DNA of 64,000 nucleotides from Pedobacter insulae (GCF_900113525.1 NZ_FOPP01000002.1:310001-374000); one strand, 5' to 3'; counted from the stretch's first letter, positions 1 to 8,855 are shown. Notes: generated from the letters alone by a model not told the origin. Numbers and translations are program-made.

Positions 1-6
1 TTTAAT

Positions 7-29
7 GCTTAAAATAATTTATTTTAAGC
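7..29. terminator. AT-rich hairpin near window start
   Basis: A perfect inverted repeat (GCTTAAAATAA, single-T loop, TTATTTTAAGC) lies before the first gene. It has no GC-rich core, so it is only a possible terminator of a gene outside the window. The rest of 1-182 shows no coding sequence. Confidence 0.35.
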
Positions 30-182
30 CATCGTATCACTATTTCTTGATGTAGTAAATTAGGGCGCAAATTTACGAATTATAATTTTGTTTTTCTAAT
101 AAATAAACAGTAAGAGTAGAAAGGAGTTTTTGTAATCTTTGTATTTTTTATATTATACTACTTAATCTGTAACCTTTTCTGC

Positions 183-190
183 TATTTTTG
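183..190 (+). promoter_or_regulatory. -7 box TATTTTTG for the ABC permease gene
   Basis: The octamer fits the Bacteroidetes -7 consensus TAnnTTTG and would start RNA about 10 nt before the ATG at 206. I see no good -33 TTG at the usual distance, so this is a moderate call. Confidence 0.4.
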
Positions 191-205
191 GTCTAAATAT
201 TAATT

Positions 206-1450
206 ATGATAATTTTCAGGCTAATAGGCGAAAGTTTTAGATTTGCATTTGATGCACTTCGCCAAAACAAACTCAGGACAATGCTCTCTTTATTGGGCAT
301 TACTATTGGTATTTTTACCATTATAACTGTTTTTACGGCGGTTGATACTTTGCGAGACAAACTTCAGGCTAGCGTTGACAAACTGGGATCAAATACTTTG
401 TTTGTTCAGAAATGGCCCTGGATTTTCAGTGACAATTTTCCTTGGTGGAAATATGTAAACCGTCCTGAGCCCTCATTAAGAGATTATAACGGTTTAAAGG
501 ATCGGTTGGAACTCGCCCGTGGGATTTGTTTTGAGGTTTCGACTAATAATCGTACCATTAAATATAGAAGTAATTCTGTAGAGGGTATTGGTTTAAATGC
601 TGCTTCACAGGAATATAATCTGACGTGGAATTTAGAGTTTCAAGACGGTAGATATTTTACAGAAACTGAAGGTAGATCTGGTAGCCCAGTCTGTATCGTT
701 GGGGCTGAGGTTGCTGACGGATTATTTGATGGTACGGATCCTGTTGGTAAACAGGTTAAGATAATGGGTAGGAGGGTAACAGTTGTTGGTGTTTTTAAAC
801 GCGAGGGGGAGGACATGATGGGAATGTCGCAGGATAAGAATGTATTGATACCGTTGAATTTTGCCAAGGGAATTTTTGATATAAACAATCAACGTTATAA
901 TCCGCAAGTAACGGTTAGGGGAAAAGAAAATGTAAGTTTGGAGGACGTTGAAAGTGAGCTTAAAGGTATGATGAGGTCTATTCATCGCTTGCAACCCGGG
1001 GAAGAAGATGACTTCTCACTTAATAAAACCACCATGATATCTAACCAGCTGGATTTAATGTTTGGAATGGTGAATGTGGCCGGTTGGGTAATCGGGGGAT
1101 TTTCGATTTTGGTAGGTGGATTTGGAATAGCAAATATCATGTTTGTTTCCGTTAAGGAAAGAACCAACATCATTGGTATTCAAAAATCGCTAGGCGCAAA
1201 AAACTATTTTATTTTGCTACAATTTATGTTCGAGGCGATAGCGCTTTGTATTATGGGTGGCGCATTGGGTTTAGGACTTGTATATGGAATTACCCTTTTG
1301 TTTACCTATGGCGCTGATATTGAAATTATTCTTTACTTCAAAAATATCGTGCTCGGTATTGGGATCTCGGTAATCATCGGTATGATCTCTGGATTTTGGC
1401 CAGCATTTTCTGCTTCCAGGTTAGATCCTGTAGAAGCGATACGAAGTTAA
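206..1450 (+). CDS. ABC transporter permease, MacB/FtsX type
   Basis: A 414-residue inner-membrane permease of the MacB/FtsX fold. The N-terminus (roughly residues 15-45) holds one membrane helix with the usual QNKLRTMLSLLGITIG signature, followed by a large periplasmic MacB-PCD-like domain. Three more helices fill about residues 285-410, and the end reads PVEAIRS, typical of the family. Such permeases work with a separate ATPase to move lipoproteins, peptides or signals across the envelope. No ATPase gene is adjacent on the right; the left side is outside the window. The substrate cannot be inferred. The ATG and length fit the family. Confidence 0.85.
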   Translation: MIIFRLIGESFRFAFDALRQNKLRTMLSLLGITIGIFTIITVFTAVDTLRDKLQASVDKLGSNTLFVQKWPWIFSDNFPWWKYVNRPEPSLRDYNGLKDRLELARGICFEVSTNNRTIKYRSNSVEGIGLNAASQEYNLTWNLEFQDGRYFTETEGRSGSPVCIVGAEVADGLFDGTDPVGKQVKIMGRRVTVVGVFKREGEDMMGMSQDKNVLIPLNFAKGIFDINNQRYNPQVTVRGKENVSLEDVESELKGMMRSIHRLQPGEEDDFSLNKTTMISNQLDLMFGMVNVAGWVIGGFSILVGGFGIANIMFVSVKERTNIIGIQKSLGAKNYFILLQFMFEAIALCIMGGALGLGLVYGITLLFTYGADIEIILYFKNIVLGIGISVIIGMISGFWPAFSASRLDPVEAIRS

Positions 1451-1456
1451 TTAGTT

Positions 1457-1492
1457 AATTAGCTAATTAGTATATTTACTAATTAGCTAATT
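1457..1492. terminator. 16-bp perfect hairpin between convergent genes
   Basis: The arms AATTAGCTAATTAGTA and TACTAATTAGCTAATT are exact reverse complements around a 4-nt loop. The hairpin fills the gap between the permease and aminotransferase stop codons, so it probably ends transcription from both sides. The core AATTAGCTAATT recurs at 6917-6958 and in part at 32468-32492. Confidence 0.6.
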
Positions 1493-1496
1493 GATA

Positions 1497-2693
1497 TTAA
1501 TTTAGCTTTCCTAATGCTTCTCTAATTCTTCGTAATGCTTCAATCAGACTTTCGTCTGATGCGGCATAAGAAAGACGGATATAGTTATTGTTGCCAAATG
1601 AATCGCCGCCAACAGTTGCTACGTGACCAACATTTAGTAAATATAAGGCTAGATCAGCAGAGTCTTTAATTATGTTTCCTTCCGCATCTCTTTTACCGAA
1701 GAAAGAACTTATTTCTGGAAAAAAATAAAATGCTCCGTCTGGCAGGTTGGTTTTAACTCCAGGTATATCATTTAATAAATCATACACCAGTTGCCTGCGT
1801 CTTTTGAAAGCTTTTTTCATTTCTAAAACAGTTTCTAAACCCTGTTCGTAAGCGGCTATTCCAGCACGTTGTGCTATTGAGCATGTTCCAGAAGTGGTTT
1901 GTCCTTGCATTTTATCATTAGCAGCTGCTATTTCCTTACTTGCCGCAATATAGCCAAGTCGCCAGCCAGTCATTGCGAATGCTTTTGAGAAGCCATTCAC
2001 AATAATTACCCGATCTTTAATACTTTCAAACTGCGCGATAGACTCATGTTTGTCAATAAAGTTAATATGCTCATAGATCTCATCCGATAGGATGAAAATA
2101 TTGGGATATTTCTCGAACACTTTAACTAAGCCAGCTAATTCTTCTTTACTGTAAACAGATCCAGTTGGGTTACAAGGAGAAGAAAACATGAACAGCTTGG
2201 TTTTTGGTGTTATTGCAGCTTCAAGTTGCGCAGGAGTAATTTTAAAATCACTTTCAATATCGGTATCGATAAAAACAGATTTTCCCTCTGCCAATACTAC
2301 CATTTCTGAATAGGAAACCCAATAAGGAGTTGGGATAATAACTTCTTCTCCAGGATTGATGAGTGTTAAAATCACGTTAGAAAGTGATTGCTTTGCACCT
2401 GTCGAAACAACAATTTGAGAAATATCATAAGTTAAATTGTTTTCATTCTTTAGCTTCTCGCAAATTGCTTTACGTAATTCTGGATAGCCAGGAACTGGTG
2501 AATAACGAGTGTAATTTTCGTCAAGCGCTTTTTTTGCAGCGTCTTTTACGTGTTCAGGAGTGTTGAAATCTGGCTCGCCAATACTCAAACTTATAACGTT
2601 TATGCCCTTAGCCGTTAATTCGCGGCCAAGCTTCGTCATTTTAAGTGTTGCAGATTCTGATAAGTTATTGATTCTTTCGGATAAAAATGTCAT
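1497..2693 (-). CDS. Pyridoxal-phosphate aminotransferase, class I/II (aspartate type)
   Basis: A cytoplasmic PLP-dependent aminotransferase of 398 residues, close to the aspartate/aromatic transaminases of fold type I. Visible signatures are the SSPCNPTG substrate loop, the LSDEIYEHI aspartate motif, and GFSKAFAMTGWRLGY carrying the Schiff-base lysine. The frame stays open upstream to 2816, but that extension is not protein-like and overlaps the promoter of the divergent CDF gene. The ATG at 2693 (MTFLSERI) gives the normal family start. Aspartate is the likely amino donor, but the exact specificity is not visible. It converges on the permease through the hairpin at 1457-1492. Confidence 0.88.
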   Translation of the reverse strand: MTFLSERINNLSESATLKMTKLGRELTAKGINVISLSIGEPDFNTPEHVKDAAKKALDENYTRYSPVPGYPELRKAICEKLKNENNLTYDISQIVVSTGAKQSLSNVILTLINPGEEVIIPTPYWVSYSEMVVLAEGKSVFIDTDIESDFKITPAQLEAAITPKTKLFMFSSPCNPTGSVYSKEELAGLVKVFEKYPNIFILSDEIYEHINFIDKHESIAQFESIKDRVIIVNGFSKAFAMTGWRLGYIAASKEIAAANDKMQGQTTSGTCSIAQRAGIAAYEQGLETVLEMKKAFKRRRQLVYDLLNDIPGVKTNLPDGAFYFFPEISSFFGKRDAEGNIIKDSADLALYLLNVGHVATVGGDSFGNNNYIRLSYAASDESLIEALRRIREALGKLN

Positions 2694-2756
2694 AATGTTG
2701 CTGTGAAATAGCAAATATAAACATCGATTACAATTAGCGGGTAAAAAAAATACTTT

Positions 2757-2789
2757 TTGAGATAATTTAACGCCTAAACTGTACTTTTG
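2757..2789 (+). promoter_or_regulatory. Bacteroidetes-type promoter for the CDF-BioA operon
   Basis: TTG at 2757-2759 and TACTTTTG at 2782-2789 fit the -33 and -7 elements with 22 nt between. The predicted start of RNA is about 10 nt before the TTG start codon at 2807. It would drive the five overlapping genes to 6925. Confidence 0.5.
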
Positions 2790-2806
2790 AATCAAAATTC
2801 TCCAAA

Positions 2807-3784
2807 TTGCATCCAAAAAAGAAAGCCATTCTGATTTCTCTTTGTGTGAGTATTATTTTAATGCTGGCAAAATTCGTGGCTTATTTTCTAACCCACTCAA
2901 ATGCTATTTTAACAGATGCTGCTGAGAGTATTGTAAATGTGCTAGCTAGTGCATTTGCGTTCTATAGCATTTATCTAACTACATTGCCGAAGGACGAAAA
3001 TCATCCATATGGGCATGGTAAAGTAGAGTTTTTTTCAGCTTTTGTAGAGGGTGTGCTCATTAGTGTGGCTGGAATTATCATTATTTTAAAATCGTCATAC
3101 GATTTACTTTATACAAATGAAATCGGGAAGTTGTATGATGGTGCAATTATTATTGGTGCAACAGGGTTGATTAATTTGATTGTCGGGTTTTATTTGATCT
3201 CTACTGGAAAAAAACATCATTCAATTACGTTAGAAGCAGATGGCAAACACTTACTATCAGATGCGATCACCAGTGGTGGTTTAGTTTTAGGAATTATTTT
3301 AATTCAACTTACACAAATTTATTGGCTTGATGGGGTGATATCTATTGCCATGGGCATATACATCATTTTTAACGGATATAAATTAACTCGGAGATCGGTT
3401 GGAGGCTTAATGGACGAAAGCAATATCGAATTAGTAAAAGATATTGTGAAGGTTCTACAAGACAATAGGCAGGATAGTTGGATTGACGTACATAATTTAA
3501 GGGCGCAACAATATGGCGCTGATTTGCATATAGATTGTCACGTAACGTTACCATATTACTTTGATCTAAATGTCGTTCATCAGCAGATTTCAAATATCGA
3601 TCAATTAATTAATCTATCTGGAGTTTACGAAACAGAGCTATTTATACATGCTGATCCATGCCTCCCCGCTTGTTGTAATTATTGTAAAATGCCAAATTGC
3701 CCTGTCAGACAGGAAGCTTTTAAGGGAGAAATTGTCTGGACAATGGAAAATGTAACTAAAAATCAAAAACATTTTAGTCAATGA
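2807..3784 (+). CDS. Cation diffusion facilitator (CDF) metal transporter
   Basis: A 325-residue inner-membrane exporter of divalent metals by proton antiport. Helix II carries LTDAAES and the loop HPYGHGK; helix V carries HLLSD, the HxxxD pair that binds metal in CDF proteins. A cytoplasmic C-terminal domain follows. It ends in a cysteine cluster (CLPACCNYCKMPNC), which could bind or sense metal. Whether it moves zinc, iron, manganese or cobalt cannot be told. The start codon is TTG, supported by the promoter just upstream and the normal N-terminus (HPKKKA). It overlaps the next gene by 4 nt. Confidence 0.88.
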   Translation: MHPKKKAILISLCVSIILMLAKFVAYFLTHSNAILTDAAESIVNVLASAFAFYSIYLTTLPKDENHPYGHGKVEFFSAFVEGVLISVAGIIIILKSSYDLLYTNEIGKLYDGAIIIGATGLINLIVGFYLISTGKKHHSITLEADGKHLLSDAITSGGLVLGIILIQLTQIYWLDGVISIAMGIYIIFNGYKLTRRSVGGLMDESNIELVKDIVKVLQDNRQDSWIDVHNLRAQQYGADLHIDCHVTLPYYFDLNVVHQQISNIDQLINLSGVYETELFIHADPCLPACCNYCKMPNCPVRQEAFKGEIVWTMENVTKNQKHFSQ

Positions 3785-4221
3785 GCTATTTTAATCTAAG
3801 AGTTTATGGATTGCTGATCAACGATTACGAAGAAGTTCTACTAAGCGATGAGCGAGAGTTTGGAATGGACTTTACAAAGTTTCCTGGAGGAGGAGTTGAA
3901 TTGGGTGAAGGACTTATTGAAGCTTTAAAACGCGAGTTTTTAGAAGAATGTAATGCTGAAATTGAGGTACTACAACATTTTTATACGACTGACTTTTATG
4001 AGAAATCTGCATTCAATGAAAGCCAGGTAATTAGTATTTATTATTTGGTAAAATCTATTTCGCCATTGCAACTGAATTTTAAAACCAATGTCTTTGATTT
4101 TGACGCAGATTCAGCCCAATCCTTCAGATGGGAAAAAATAGCTCAACTAGATGAACATAAGCTCACTTTTAAAACCGATCAAGCTGTAGTTCGATTGCTT
4201 AAGAGTTTAAACAATGCATAA
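3781..4221 (+). CDS. NUDIX hydrolase
   Basis: A 146-residue cytoplasmic NUDIX protein. The NUDIX box runs from GGGVELGEG to KREFLEECNAEI, giving the REFLEE core that binds the catalytic metal. These enzymes cut nucleoside diphosphate-X compounds; the substrate here is unknown. The ATG overlaps the CDF stop (ATGA), and the end overlaps the next gene by 8 nt, so translation is likely coupled. Confidence 0.87.
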   Translation: MSYFNLRVYGLLINDYEEVLLSDEREFGMDFTKFPGGGVELGEGLIEALKREFLEECNAEIEVLQHFYTTDFYEKSAFNESQVISIYYLVKSISPLQLNFKTNVFDFDADSAQSFRWEKIAQLDEHKLTFKTDQAVVRLLKSLNNA

Positions 4222-5050
4222 ACATTTATTACATGCGGTCTTGCCAATAGCAAAATTAGTTTTATTCCTATTTTGTGTTTTACTCTTTGCGTTACCGGTC
4301 GGACTTATTCAACAAATACCCTTTGTTAAAGGATTACCTACAGAGCACTCCATTGTTTTTTTAGAGTTTTTCCTCATATTTTCAGTTTTCGGAGCATTGT
4401 TTCTTCTTACCAAAATTTTTTATCCTATAACGTTTCACGATTTTTTTATTACAAAAAAAGGCGCGTTTAGTGGTCTTTTAAAGGGAACTGTTATTGGGGT
4501 TATTATAATGACAATTTGTGTTATGTTGATGGCATTAACTGGAAATGCTTCTTTTATGATGGGAAGTATAAATATCGGTTTGTTTTTCTTTTACATCTTA
4601 TACTTTTTAATTGTTGCCTTGTTTGAGGAACTATTTTTTAGAACATATGCTTTGTTTGTTCTTGCAGAAACATATCCCTTAACTGTTTCTGTGTTGATTA
4701 ATGGTGTACTTTTTGGACTTCTTCATACAGGGAATGCGGGTTTTACCTGGCTGGCAATGCTCAATATTAGTTTGGCTGGTATATTATTCTCCATGGTTAC
4801 TTTATACCATCGCAATATAAGTTGGGCCATCGGTATTCATTTGGGCTGGAACTTTGCTCAAGGTGTTTTGTTTGGCTTTAACGTTAGTGGAAATAAAACG
4901 ACTGGCTTACTTAACACAAAGCCAATTGGGCCCCGCCATCTTTCAGGTGGCGAGTTCGGAATAGAGGGGTCTGTGATTTGTACAATGGTAATGATGCTGA
5001 TCATAAGTTATTTCTTTATGAAACATAAAATAGAACCAATTGGAATATGA
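4214..5050 (+). CDS. CPBP-family intramembrane metalloprotease
   Basis: A 278-residue polytopic membrane protein of the CPBP (CaaX protease and bacteriocin-processing, ABI) family. The three signature motifs are present in order: EELFFR (EExxxR), FGLLH (FxxxH) and HLGWN (HxxxN); these supply the metal ligands. About seven or eight helices are predictable by eye. The bacterial members have varied or unknown targets, and nothing here names one. It overlaps both neighbours. Confidence 0.85.
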   Translation: MHKHLLHAVLPIAKLVLFLFCVLLFALPVGLIQQIPFVKGLPTEHSIVFLEFFLIFSVFGALFLLTKIFYPITFHDFFITKKGAFSGLLKGTVIGVIIMTICVMLMALTGNASFMMGSINIGLFFFYILYFLIVALFEELFFRTYALFVLAETYPLTVSVLINGVLFGLLHTGNAGFTWLAMLNISLAGILFSMVTLYHRNISWAIGIHLGWNFAQGVLFGFNVSGNKTTGLLNTKPIGPRHLSGGEFGIEGSVICTMVMMLIISYFFMKHKIEPIGI

Positions 5051-6315
5051 ACTTACAAGAAAGAGATAAAAAAGTAATCTGGCATCCTTATACACAAATG
5101 AAAGGTGCACTACCTCAACTTCCCATTGTAGAAGGAAGAGGTGTTTATTTAATAGATGAAGAGGGAAAGCGCTATATTGATGCTGTTTCTTCCTGGTGGG
5201 TAAATATTCATGGGCACGCTAATGCCCGAATTGCGGCAAAAGTATCAGAACAGTTACTGAAATTAGAACACGTGATATTTGCTGGCTTCACTCATGAGCC
5301 GGCCGTTTTATTGGCCGAGCAATTATTGCCATTGCTGCCAGGCAGGCAAGAGAAGGTGTTTTATAGTGATAACGGATCGACAGCTGTTGAAGTGGCTTTA
5401 AAAATGACTTTTCAATATTGGCGTAATCTAGGAAATACTAGCCGTAAAAAAGTATTAGCTTTTAGAGATGCTTACCACGGAGATACTTTTGGCGCTATGT
5501 CGGTAAGTGGGAGGAGCATTTTTACTGATCCATTTAACGAACTACTGTTTGACGTTGAATTTATTGATTTGCCCTGTGCTGAAAACATTGAAGATCTGAA
5601 ATCTCGGATCCTAAGTTTAAAATCTCAGTTAGCCTGTTTCATTTTTGAGCCTTTAATTTTAGGAGCTGGAGGAATGCAGATGTACGAGGCAAAGTATTTG
5701 GATAAATTAATTAAAATTTGCCAGGAGAGTGAGATTTTGTGTATTGCGGATGAGGTGATGACAGGATTTGGTCGTACAGGAACCTATTTTGCCAGCGAGC
5801 AATTAAATGAAAAGCCCGATCTGTTTTGTCTGAGCAAGGGTTTAACCGGGGGTACTATGCCTTTAGGTGTAACTACCTGCAATAGCAAAATTTTTGAGGC
5901 TTTTTTAAGTGATGATAAATTAAAGACTTTATATCACGGACATTCGTTTACAGCTAATCCTGTAGCTTGTGCGGCTTCATTAGCAAGTCTGGCTATCTTA
6001 TTAGAGCCTCAAACATTAGCAAATATTAAACGGATAGAAGCCCAACATTCGCTTTTTATGAATAAAATTGCAGGTCATGCAAAAGTAAAAACGATAAGGC
6101 ACACCGGAACAATTATCGCAATAGAATGGCAAACTGAGGATTCTACTTCGTATTTGAGCTCGTTAAGAGATAATTTGTATACTTATTTCTTAAATAAAGG
6201 TATTGTACTCAGGCCATTAGGGAATATTGTTTATATTTTGCCGCCATATATTATCACTAATGAAGAACTGGCGTATATTTACAGCACAATTAGTCAAGCC
6301 CTAGATGACCTATAA
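5047..6315 (+). CDS. bioA: Adenosylmethionine-8-amino-7-oxononanoate aminotransferase
   Basis: A 422-residue PLP enzyme that turns 8-amino-7-oxononanoate into 7,8-diaminononanoate with S-adenosylmethionine as amino donor, the third step of biotin ring assembly. Seen are the N-terminal WHPYTQMK, SSWWVNIHGHAN, the YHGDTFGAMSVSG motif, IADEVMTGFGRTG, and LSKGLTGG with the PLP lysine near residue 264. The length is normal. It overlaps the preceding gene by 4 nt and the next by 11. The other bio genes (bioB, F, D) are not in this window, so bioA stands apart with a di-iron-like partner. Confidence 0.93.
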   Translation: MNLQERDKKVIWHPYTQMKGALPQLPIVEGRGVYLIDEEGKRYIDAVSSWWVNIHGHANARIAAKVSEQLLKLEHVIFAGFTHEPAVLLAEQLLPLLPGRQEKVFYSDNGSTAVEVALKMTFQYWRNLGNTSRKKVLAFRDAYHGDTFGAMSVSGRSIFTDPFNELLFDVEFIDLPCAENIEDLKSRILSLKSQLACFIFEPLILGAGGMQMYEAKYLDKLIKICQESEILCIADEVMTGFGRTGTYFASEQLNEKPDLFCLSKGLTGGTMPLGVTTCNSKIFEAFLSDDKLKTLYHGHSFTANPVACAASLASLAILLEPQTLANIKRIEAQHSLFMNKIAGHAKVKTIRHTGTIIAIEWQTEDSTSYLSSLRDNLYTYFLNKGIVLRPLGNIVYILPPYIITNEELAYIYSTISQALDDL

Positions 6316-6925
6316 TATGCACTTAAACACCCTTCTATCAAGCATCGTTAAAGATAATACTTTACACTCAAAGTGGTTAAACACGCTCTCCTTCATGGAA
6401 AATGCTGGCGCGAGAAAAATTTCTGCAGCCGAACACAAAGAAGAGGTAACCTTATTGATTTTAAAACATGCTGCGGAAGAGCATCGTCACGCTTATTATT
6501 TAAAGAAGCAATTAGCTAAGTTGGACGATAATATATGTAAAACTTACCATAATACTGAACTGCTCGCACCAAACCACACCCGTTTTTACCTTAATACCCT
6601 CGATGTCAAAGTTTGTAGGTATTTGAAAGAGCATTTTAATTTGTCAGGTGCTGATTTAAAGTTCGCTGCCTATTTATTTGTGACTTATGCAATTGAGGTT
6701 CGGGCCGATGAACTTTATCCCATCTATCAAAGCGTACTCACTGCAAATGAAAGTAAAGTTACCGTAAAGTCAATTATTTTAGAAGAAGAGGGGCACCTGG
6801 AAGAGATGCTTAACCAATTGAAAGAATTCTCTCCTGATTGGGAGGATCATGCAAAAGAGATCATCAAAATAGAGCAAAGGATGTTTGGCGATTGGACGGC
6901 AGGTTTACGAGAAGAAATTCATTAG
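6305..6925 (+). CDS. Ferritin-like di-iron protein coupled to bioA (unknown function)
   Basis: A 206-residue soluble, helical protein that I cannot assign to a named family. It carries the ligand pattern of a four-helix di-iron protein: a first-helix glutamate (E43, E46 or E47), E59xxH62, E131 in the third helix, and E161xxH164 in the fourth. This is inferred from motif spacing. The ATG at 6305 overlaps the bioA stop by 11 nt; a second ATG at 6317 gives 202 residues and is equally possible. The overlap means coupled translation with BioA. An oxidase, hydroxylase or iron-storage role is possible, and a link to biotin precursor supply is only a guess. Confidence 0.7.
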   Translation: MTYNMHLNTLLSSIVKDNTLHSKWLNTLSFMENAGARKISAAEHKEEVTLLILKHAAEEHRHAYYLKKQLAKLDDNICKTYHNTELLAPNHTRFYLNTLDVKVCRYLKEHFNLSGADLKFAAYLFVTYAIEVRADELYPIYQSVLTANESKVTVKSIILEEEGHLEEMLNQLKEFSPDWEDHAKEIIKIEQRMFGDWTAGLREEIH

Positions 6926-6958
6926 CTAATTAATCAATTGGCCAATTAGCTAATGAAT
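6917..6958. terminator. 15-bp perfect hairpin between convergent genes
   Basis: The arms ATTCATTAGCTAATT (6917-6931) and AATTAGCTAATGAAT (6944-6958) are exact reverse complements with a 12-nt loop. The left arm includes the stop codon of the di-iron gene; the right arm ends just before the stop of the DUF4097-like gene. A two-way terminator is likely. It shares its core with the hairpin at 1457-1492. Confidence 0.6.
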
Positions 6959-6963
6959 AATTG

Positions 6964-8067
6964 CTATTTTTCTCTTAAATAAACGTTCTTGTTGGTCGAT
7001 TTGAAAATGAGATCAACTCCACCTCCATTGAGTTTGCCCTTAATTCTATCACCACCTAAAGCGTAACTTCTAGTAAAGAGGTTATTGCCGTCTGTGAAAA
7101 CAGCGCCATTTAATATTTGAACTCCTGTGCCTTTAGTAGTGCCAGACAATCTAGCAGTTGGAAAGCCTTTGACTACGATAACTTCGGTTTTATTTTTTCC
7201 ACCACTACTAGAAGTTTTTGCTTTAGTAGCTGAACTAGTGGCGGTATCTACTTTCGCAGCTGTATAAATTTGTCTGCCTGCAACACGACTTCCTATTGTT
7301 GCTACATTTGAAAAGCTTTCTGTCTCTGTTTTGTCAAGATCGAATTTGAACTCTTTACCAGCAAAAAGTTTTCCGTAACTACTTCCCATTTCTATATTTG
7401 CTTTGGTGGTCGCTGGCATGGTCACATCTACATAATTTGTAGCTGAAACAATTGAAACTGGCCCCTTAATATCGCCATTAAATATGGCATCAACAGAACC
7501 CGATACCGTTTTAATATTCATTGGGCCAGTATTATTCTCTAGTTTAATCTTACTATTGTAAACCGATACTTCAATTTCATTTTTCAGGTTTTTCAGAACA
7601 ATTTCATCAGAAACTTTCTCCACCGTTTTGTTATCGTTAGTTGTGTTACTCATATTTACAGAGGAATTGTAGCTAAAAACAAAATTTCCGGTATTGAAAT
7701 TGTTCATAATTGACACTTTCATGTTTTGTGGGACTTTGATAGTGACTACGCCGACTGGTTTTTTTGAAACTAAATTAACCGTAACATTTTGGCCGTTTTC
7801 ACTTACGTTAATACCAATTCCGGTGTTATCTATGTATCTTGATGAGCTTATGGGTACGAGACCTTTTGCGCGCTCATCAGTCGGCTCGTCTATTACGATT
7901 TTTTGACCAGAAAAGATTATCTCTTTGCCATCATAGCCTTCTACGTTGACACTAGACATATTGATTTTTAGGTTCCCACTTGATTTTGCTAATCGATACT
8001 CTTGTTGAGCTTTAACAATGAAGTTTGCACTTAAGAGCACTAAGAGGATAATAAATTGCTTTTTCAT
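6964..8067 (-). CDS. Secreted DUF4097-like beta-strand protein
   Basis: A 367-residue exported protein. Residues 1-20 form a Sec signal peptide ending in VKAQ. The rest is rich in short beta strands with repeated phrases such as LKNEIEVSVYNSKIKLENNTG and GPMNIKTVSGSVDAIF, the pattern of the DUF4097 / putative-adhesin beta-helix family. A lysine/serine-rich linker (about 275-290) precedes the last 75 residues. It is the last gene of an operon after the ECF sigma and HEAT proteins (14-nt gap), so it is probably an envelope product made under that sigma factor. Its molecular role is unknown. Confidence 0.7.
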   Translation of the reverse strand: MKKQFIILLVLLSANFIVKAQQEYRLAKSSGNLKINMSSVNVEGYDGKEIIFSGQKIVIDEPTDERAKGLVPISSSRYIDNTGIGINVSENGQNVTVNLVSKKPVGVVTIKVPQNMKVSIMNNFNTGNFVFSYNSSVNMSNTTNDNKTVEKVSDEIVLKNLKNEIEVSVYNSKIKLENNTGPMNIKTVSGSVDAIFNGDIKGPVSIVSATNYVDVTMPATTKANIEMGSSYGKLFAGKEFKFDLDKTETESFSNVATIGSRVAGRQIYTAAKVDTATSSATKAKTSSSGGKNKTEVIVVKGFPTARLSGTTKGTGVQILNGAVFTDGNNLFTRSYALGGDRIKGKLNGGGVDLIFKSTNKNVYLREK

Positions 8068-8081
8068 ATTGTTGTATGTTT

Positions 8082-8855
8082 TTAAAGTTTGTTTTGATTA
8101 AGTAATACTAAATAAGCTTGATCTTTAACTTGTGCAAACGTTGTAGGGTCGTTTGCAAGGGCGTATAATTTATCATCTAGCTTAGGGTTGTCGGTTTGAC
8201 TAAGTAATTGGATTAAGTTCAATTGCAATAAGGGGTCGCTCTGATTTGAAAGTGATGTCATAAATGCATTGTTAACATAATTATCTTGTGCATATTTGCT
8301 CATCAGATTAAGTGCAGCTAAACGAACATTACTGTTGGAATCGTGATTTAATGTCTGTGTTAACTTATCAATGATGTCATAACTCATCATTGTTGATTCT
8401 TGAATTTCAAGTATTGCTGCTAATCTAGTGCTTGCTGAACTACTGTCTGTTAAATTACGATAGGCTGCTAGTAAGGGGTTATGTTGAAATAGTTTTTTAC
8501 GCTTTTTCTTTAGGTAATTAATAGTAGGTTTTGAAACCTTTTGCACAATCTTGACTCCAATATCTTTTTTGTTTTTAGCTAATAGTCTGCTGTTATCTTT
8601 AGTAACTTCTTTTTTTACGAGCTGCTCGTTCCGCACCTTATGATTAGAAACAAGCAAGTAAGTTGCCGACACCAATAATAAGATAGCAGCTGCGACCAAC
8701 CATTTATGCTGCACAATTAATCGTGTTACTCCTTTCCTTTCTTTTGGGGAGCTTTTTAGTTGTGCTTTTATCTTAAAAAGAATATCCACGGAGGGCTCGA
8801 GATGATCAAAATCCTCACGGTTTTCTTGGATATATTTTTTTAAAGGGTCATTCAT
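8082..8855 (-). CDS. Membrane HEAT-repeat protein, probable anti-sigma factor
   Basis: A 257-residue protein with a cytoplasmic N-terminus of about 50 residues, one membrane helix (about 51-70, WLVAAAILLLVSATYLLV) and a periplasmic C-terminus. From about residue 130 on it reads as HEAT-like helical pairs (TRLAAILEIQES, NVRLAALNLMSK, LLQLNLIQLLSQ). It starts inside the sigma gene, overlapping by 8 nt, the usual place for an anti-sigma factor. By that logic the N-terminus would hold the sigma factor and the HEAT part would sense the envelope. No classical zinc anti-sigma motif is seen. Confidence 0.65.
   Translation of the reverse strand: MNDPLKKYIQENREDFDHLEPSVDILFKIKAQLKSSPKERKGVTRLIVQHKWLVAAAILLLVSATYLLVSNHKVRNEQLVKKEVTKDNSRLLAKNKKDIGVKIVQKVSKPTINYLKKKRKKLFQHNPLLAAYRNLTDSSSASTRLAAILEIQESTMMSYDIIDKLTQTLNHDSNSNVRLAALNLMSKYAQDNYVNNAFMTSLSNQSDPLLQLNLIQLLSQTDNPKLDDKLYALANDPTTFAQVKDQAYLVLLNQNKL

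Noticed and set aside
2694-2816. N-terminal extension of the aminotransferase to 2816
   Set aside because: The extra 41 residues look unlike the family and overlap the promoter of the divergent gene; ATG at 2693 gives the standard start.
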